From the NCBI RefSeq assembly GCF_011602085.1, contig NZ_JAAONY010000001.1, positions 1,364,001 through 1,428,000 of the forward strand: a DNA stretch of 64,000 nucleotides. The letters run 5' to 3'. Below, piece by piece: positions 61,858 through 64,000 of the stretch. Every line of letters starts with the position of its first letter. The first letter of the stretch is position 1. The notes under the pieces are model-generated. The model worked only from the letters and a program-made list of their open reading frames with translations, ran no database searches and was not told where the DNA came from. The DNA is from Pseudoteredinibacter isoporae (GTDB lineage: Bacteria; Pseudomonadota; Gammaproteobacteria; Pseudomonadales; Cellvibrionaceae). A program made the translations under genes and the position numbers.

Positions 61858-63144
61858 TCAGGATTGCTCGCGTGCAATGGCGCGATAGCCGATATCGTTA
61901 CGATAAAAGCTGCCTTCCCAGCTGATGGATTTCACCAGCTTGTAGGCTTCGGCCTGGGCTTCGCTAACACTGTTGCCGAGCGCAGTCGCACACAAAACAC
62001 GTCCTCCGGCAGTTACAACCTTGCCATCTTTCATGGCTGTGCCGGCGTGGAAGACTTTGGCGATATCACTGCCACTGTTTTCCAGGCCGTGAATGGCATC
62101 GCCTTTGTTATAACTGGCTGGATAGCCGCCAGCGGCCAGCACCACACCCATAGCGGCGCGACTGTCCCAATCTGCCGTGGTGCTGTCGAGATTTTTATCC
62201 AGAGCAGCATTACACAGCGCTACCAGATCTGACTGCAGGCGAATCATAATTGGCTGGGTTTCCGGGTCGCCAAAACGGCAGTTGTACTCAATCACCTTTG
62301 GTTGGCCATCAGCACTGATCATCAAACCGGCATATAGGAAGCCGGTGTAATCATTGCCTTCCTTCGCCATACCTTCAACGGTTGGAACAATGACTTGTTC
62401 CATAATGCGATCATGAATTTCAGAAGTCACAACAGGCGCTGGGGAGTAGGCACCCATGCCGCCGGTGTTAGGGCCAGTGTCGCCATCACCAACACGCTTG
62501 TGGTCCTGGCTGGTGGCCATTGGCAAAATATTTTTACCATCGACCATCACGATAAAGCTGGCTTCTTCGCCGTCCAGAAACTCTTCGATAACGACGCGAC
62601 AGCCTGCATCACCGAATGCATTGCCTGATAGCATGTCTTTAACGGCCTCTTCGGCCTGCTCCAGAGTTTCGGCAACAATTACGCCTTTACCCGCAGCGAG
62701 ACCATCGGCTTTAACGACAATGGGCGCACCTTTTTCACGCAGATAGGTCAGCGCGGGCTCAACCTCGGTAAAGTTCTGGTATTCCGCAGTAGGGATATCA
62801 TGGCGAGCCAGGAAGTCTTTGGTAAAGGCTTTGGAGCCTTCCAATTGAGCTGCACCTTTACTTGGGCCAAAACAACGCAGGCCGCGCTCAGCAAAGTAAT
62901 CGACTACGCCATCAACCAAAGGCGCTTCAGGGCCGACAATCGTTAATCCAACCTGATTCTGTTCAGCAAAATCGGCCAGAGCTTCAAAGTCGCCTACGCC
63001 TATGGCAATATTTTCAAGCTTGTCTTCAAGCTCCGTGCCCGCATTTCCCGGAGCCACAAATACTTTCTCAACATCAGCGCTCTGCGCCGCTTTCCAGGCC
63101 AAGGCGTGTTCGCGCCCACCAGAACCGATAACCAATATATTCAT
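61858..63144 (-). CDS. purD: Phosphoribosylamine-glycine ligase
   Basis: 428 residues. ATP-grasp enzyme: N-terminal NILVIGSGGREHALAWKAAQ, TIVGPEAPLVDGVVDYF, FGPSKGAAQLEGSKAFTKDF, ATP-binding PIVVKADGLAAGKGVIVAET, the PurD signature RFGDPETQP and C-terminal TAGGRVLC. It makes glycinamide ribonucleotide in purine synthesis. It follows purH on the same strand with a 313-bp gap, longer than in the usual purHD operon. Confidence 0.96.
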   Translation of the reverse strand: MNILVIGSGGREHALAWKAAQSADVEKVFVAPGNAGTELEDKLENIAIGVGDFEALADFAEQNQVGLTIVGPEAPLVDGVVDYFAERGLRCFGPSKGAAQLEGSKAFTKDFLARHDIPTAEYQNFTEVEPALTYLREKGAPIVVKADGLAAGKGVIVAETLEQAEEAVKDMLSGNAFGDAGCRVVIEEFLDGEEASFIVMVDGKNILPMATSQDHKRVGDGDTGPNTGGMGAYSPAPVVTSEIHDRIMEQVIVPTVEGMAKEGNDYTGFLYAGLMISADGQPKVIEYNCRFGDPETQPIMIRLQSDLVALCNAALDKNLDSTTADWDSRAAMGVVLAAGGYPASYNKGDAIHGLENSGSDIAKVFHAGTAMKDGKVVTAGGRVLCATALGNSVSEAQAEAYKLVKSISWEGSFYRNDIGYRAIAREQS

Positions 63145-63457
63145 AGTAAAAGTCAGATGTGAGAGGAAACATTTGCGTGAACAAATTTTCCTTCTGGTTA
63201 ATTAAAATCACCGCCCGTTAATTTTTAAAAAAATTAATAAGGCAACAAGTGGTGAGTTTGTGTTTCCGATAAGGCTCTATTTGTAGAGCCCCTCATCCTG
63301 CAGTAATTCTGCTCTTATTGTTTAGTGGAATGTTCAGGGGCGATTTGACTGTTCTGGCCGGGTGCCTCAGGGCCAGGAAGGGAATGTACGCAGAGTACAT
63401 GACCAACCGAGCACCGAAGCAACTCGCCATGGCTGTCAAAAAGCCCTTAAAAAACCA
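63145..63457. other. purH-purD spacer with a hairpin
   Basis: No gene. GGCTCTA-TTTG-TAGAGCC (63273-63290) is a perfect 7-bp hairpin, and TTCTGGCC/GGCCAGGAA (about 63350-63380) a second. Neither has a T-run in the purH-to-purD direction. The purD promoter or a leader element should be in the left part. Confidence 0.45.
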
Positions 63458-64000
63458 TTAATGGCGGAAGTGACGCATTGAGGTGAATACCATCGCCATT
63501 CCGGCCTCATCGGCCGCAGCAATCACTTCGTCATCGCGAATGGAACCGCCCGGCTGAATCACACAGCTAATGCCCACCTTGGCAGCGTTATCAATGCCGT
63601 CACGGAATGGGAAGAAAGCGTCGGAAGCCATGCAGCTGCCTTTGACTTCCAGACCGGCGTGTTCGGCTTTGATTGCAGCGATGCGTGCCGAGTTAACGCG
63701 ACTCATCTGGCCAGCACCTACACCAATGGTCTGGCCATTTTTACCGTAAACAATGGCGTTGGACTTAACCATCTTGGCCACTTTCCAGGTAAACAGCAGG
63801 TCACGAATTTCTTCTTCGGTGGGCTGACGTTGGGTCACTACTTTCAAATCGCTGGCCGTAACCATACCCAGATCACGATCCTGAACGAGCAGGCCACCAG
63901 CAACGCGTTTCAGATCGAAGCTGGCTGCGGTTTGACCCCATTCGCCGCATTCAAGCAGGCGAACGTTTTTCTTTTCAGCAACCGCGGCTCTGGCTTCGGC
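63458..64000 (-). CDS. purH: Bifunctional AICAR formyltransferase/IMP cyclohydrolase, C-terminal part
   Basis: Open to the right window edge, so the 5' part is outside; an internal ATG at 63865 is not the start. The visible 180 residues are the C-terminal end of the AICAR transformylase domain: [66 protein letters not shown] and [13 protein letters not shown]. It performs the last two steps of IMP synthesis. purD follows in the same direction. Confidence 0.96.
   Translation of the reverse strand, partial: AEARAAVAEKKNVRLLECGEWGQTAASFDLKRVAGGLLVQDRDLGMVTASDLKVVTQRQPTEEEIRDLLFTWKVAKMVKSNAIVYGKNGQTIGVGAGQMSRVNSARIAAIKAEHAGLEVKGSCMASDAFFPFRDGIDNAAKVGISCVIQPGGSIRDDEVIAAADEAGMAMVFTSMRHFRH

Noticed and set aside
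1-64000. tRNA or rRNA genes, insertion sequences, prophage
   Set aside because: I found no T-loop-like GTTCRA words in a cloverleaf context, no transposase or integrase and no phage genes.

Overview
The window looks like chromosome from a free-living, probably marine gammaproteobacterium of moderate GC content. Three things point that way. The block trpGDC, crp/vfr-type regulator, OsmC protein, coq7 matches the Pseudomonas-type order, and so does gph next to trpE. There is a nickel superoxide dismutase locus, common in marine bacteria. TonB, Tat, Lol and c-type cytochrome systems are all used. Cellvibrionales/Spongiibacteraceae-like is my best guess, from gene content only. I see no rRNA, tRNA, insertion sequence, prophage or CRISPR array. 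Both window ends cut genes: a ChaN-type lipoprotein at the left and purH at the right.

1-7.9 kb: haem-related lipoprotein; a nickel SOD operon (His-rich peptide, sodN, sodX) facing an iron SOD gene (sodB) across a shared spacer with a perfect 15-bp palindrome; an AraC regulator; an outer-membrane protein; a coiled-coil membrane protein; class I fumarase; an ArsR regulator.

8-25 kb is the catabolic heart of the window. A four-gene beta-oxidation-like cassette (SDR dehydrogenase, SCP2-type thiolase, two MaoC hot-dog proteins) is followed by an AraC regulator. Next comes an operon for a periplasmic tryptophan tryptophylquinone (TTQ) amine dehydrogenase (large subunit, MauE, MauD, TTQ subunit) with two small cytochromes c. 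Then a TetR regulator diverges from an operon of TonB-dependent receptor, two acyl-CoA synthetases and an aldehyde dehydrogenase. The amine dehydrogenase operon and the receptor operon each carry a pair of direct repeats of GTACGGTTGACCTA at the promoter, so they look like one TetR-controlled regulon. Read together: amine to aldehyde (periplasm), aldehyde to acid, acid to acyl-CoA, then beta-oxidation. This is the most interesting unit here.

25-36.8 kb: MetR-like regulator; an aromatic-type aminotransferase, an Lrp regulator and a branched-chain-type 2-oxoacid dehydrogenase with a fused E1 and an E2 but no E3; a SoxR pair (FMN-type oxidoreductase and soxR) around a textbook SoxR site; alkB; an S46 dipeptidyl peptidase; a BASS-family transporter.

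36.8-55 kb: menA, trpBA, gph, a GIY-YIG protein and trpE, then an insert of sugar-nucleotide genes (manC, SH3 protein, UPF0149 protein, a UDP-sugar dehydrogenase homologue without its catalytic cysteine, pgi, galU), then trpGDC. All tryptophan genes except trpF are in the window.

55-64 kb: a PepSY protein with an OmpR/histidine kinase pair, crp, an OsmC protein, coq7, an AAA ATPase, purD and the 3' part of purH. Intrinsic terminators are frequent and mark transcription unit ends cleanly.
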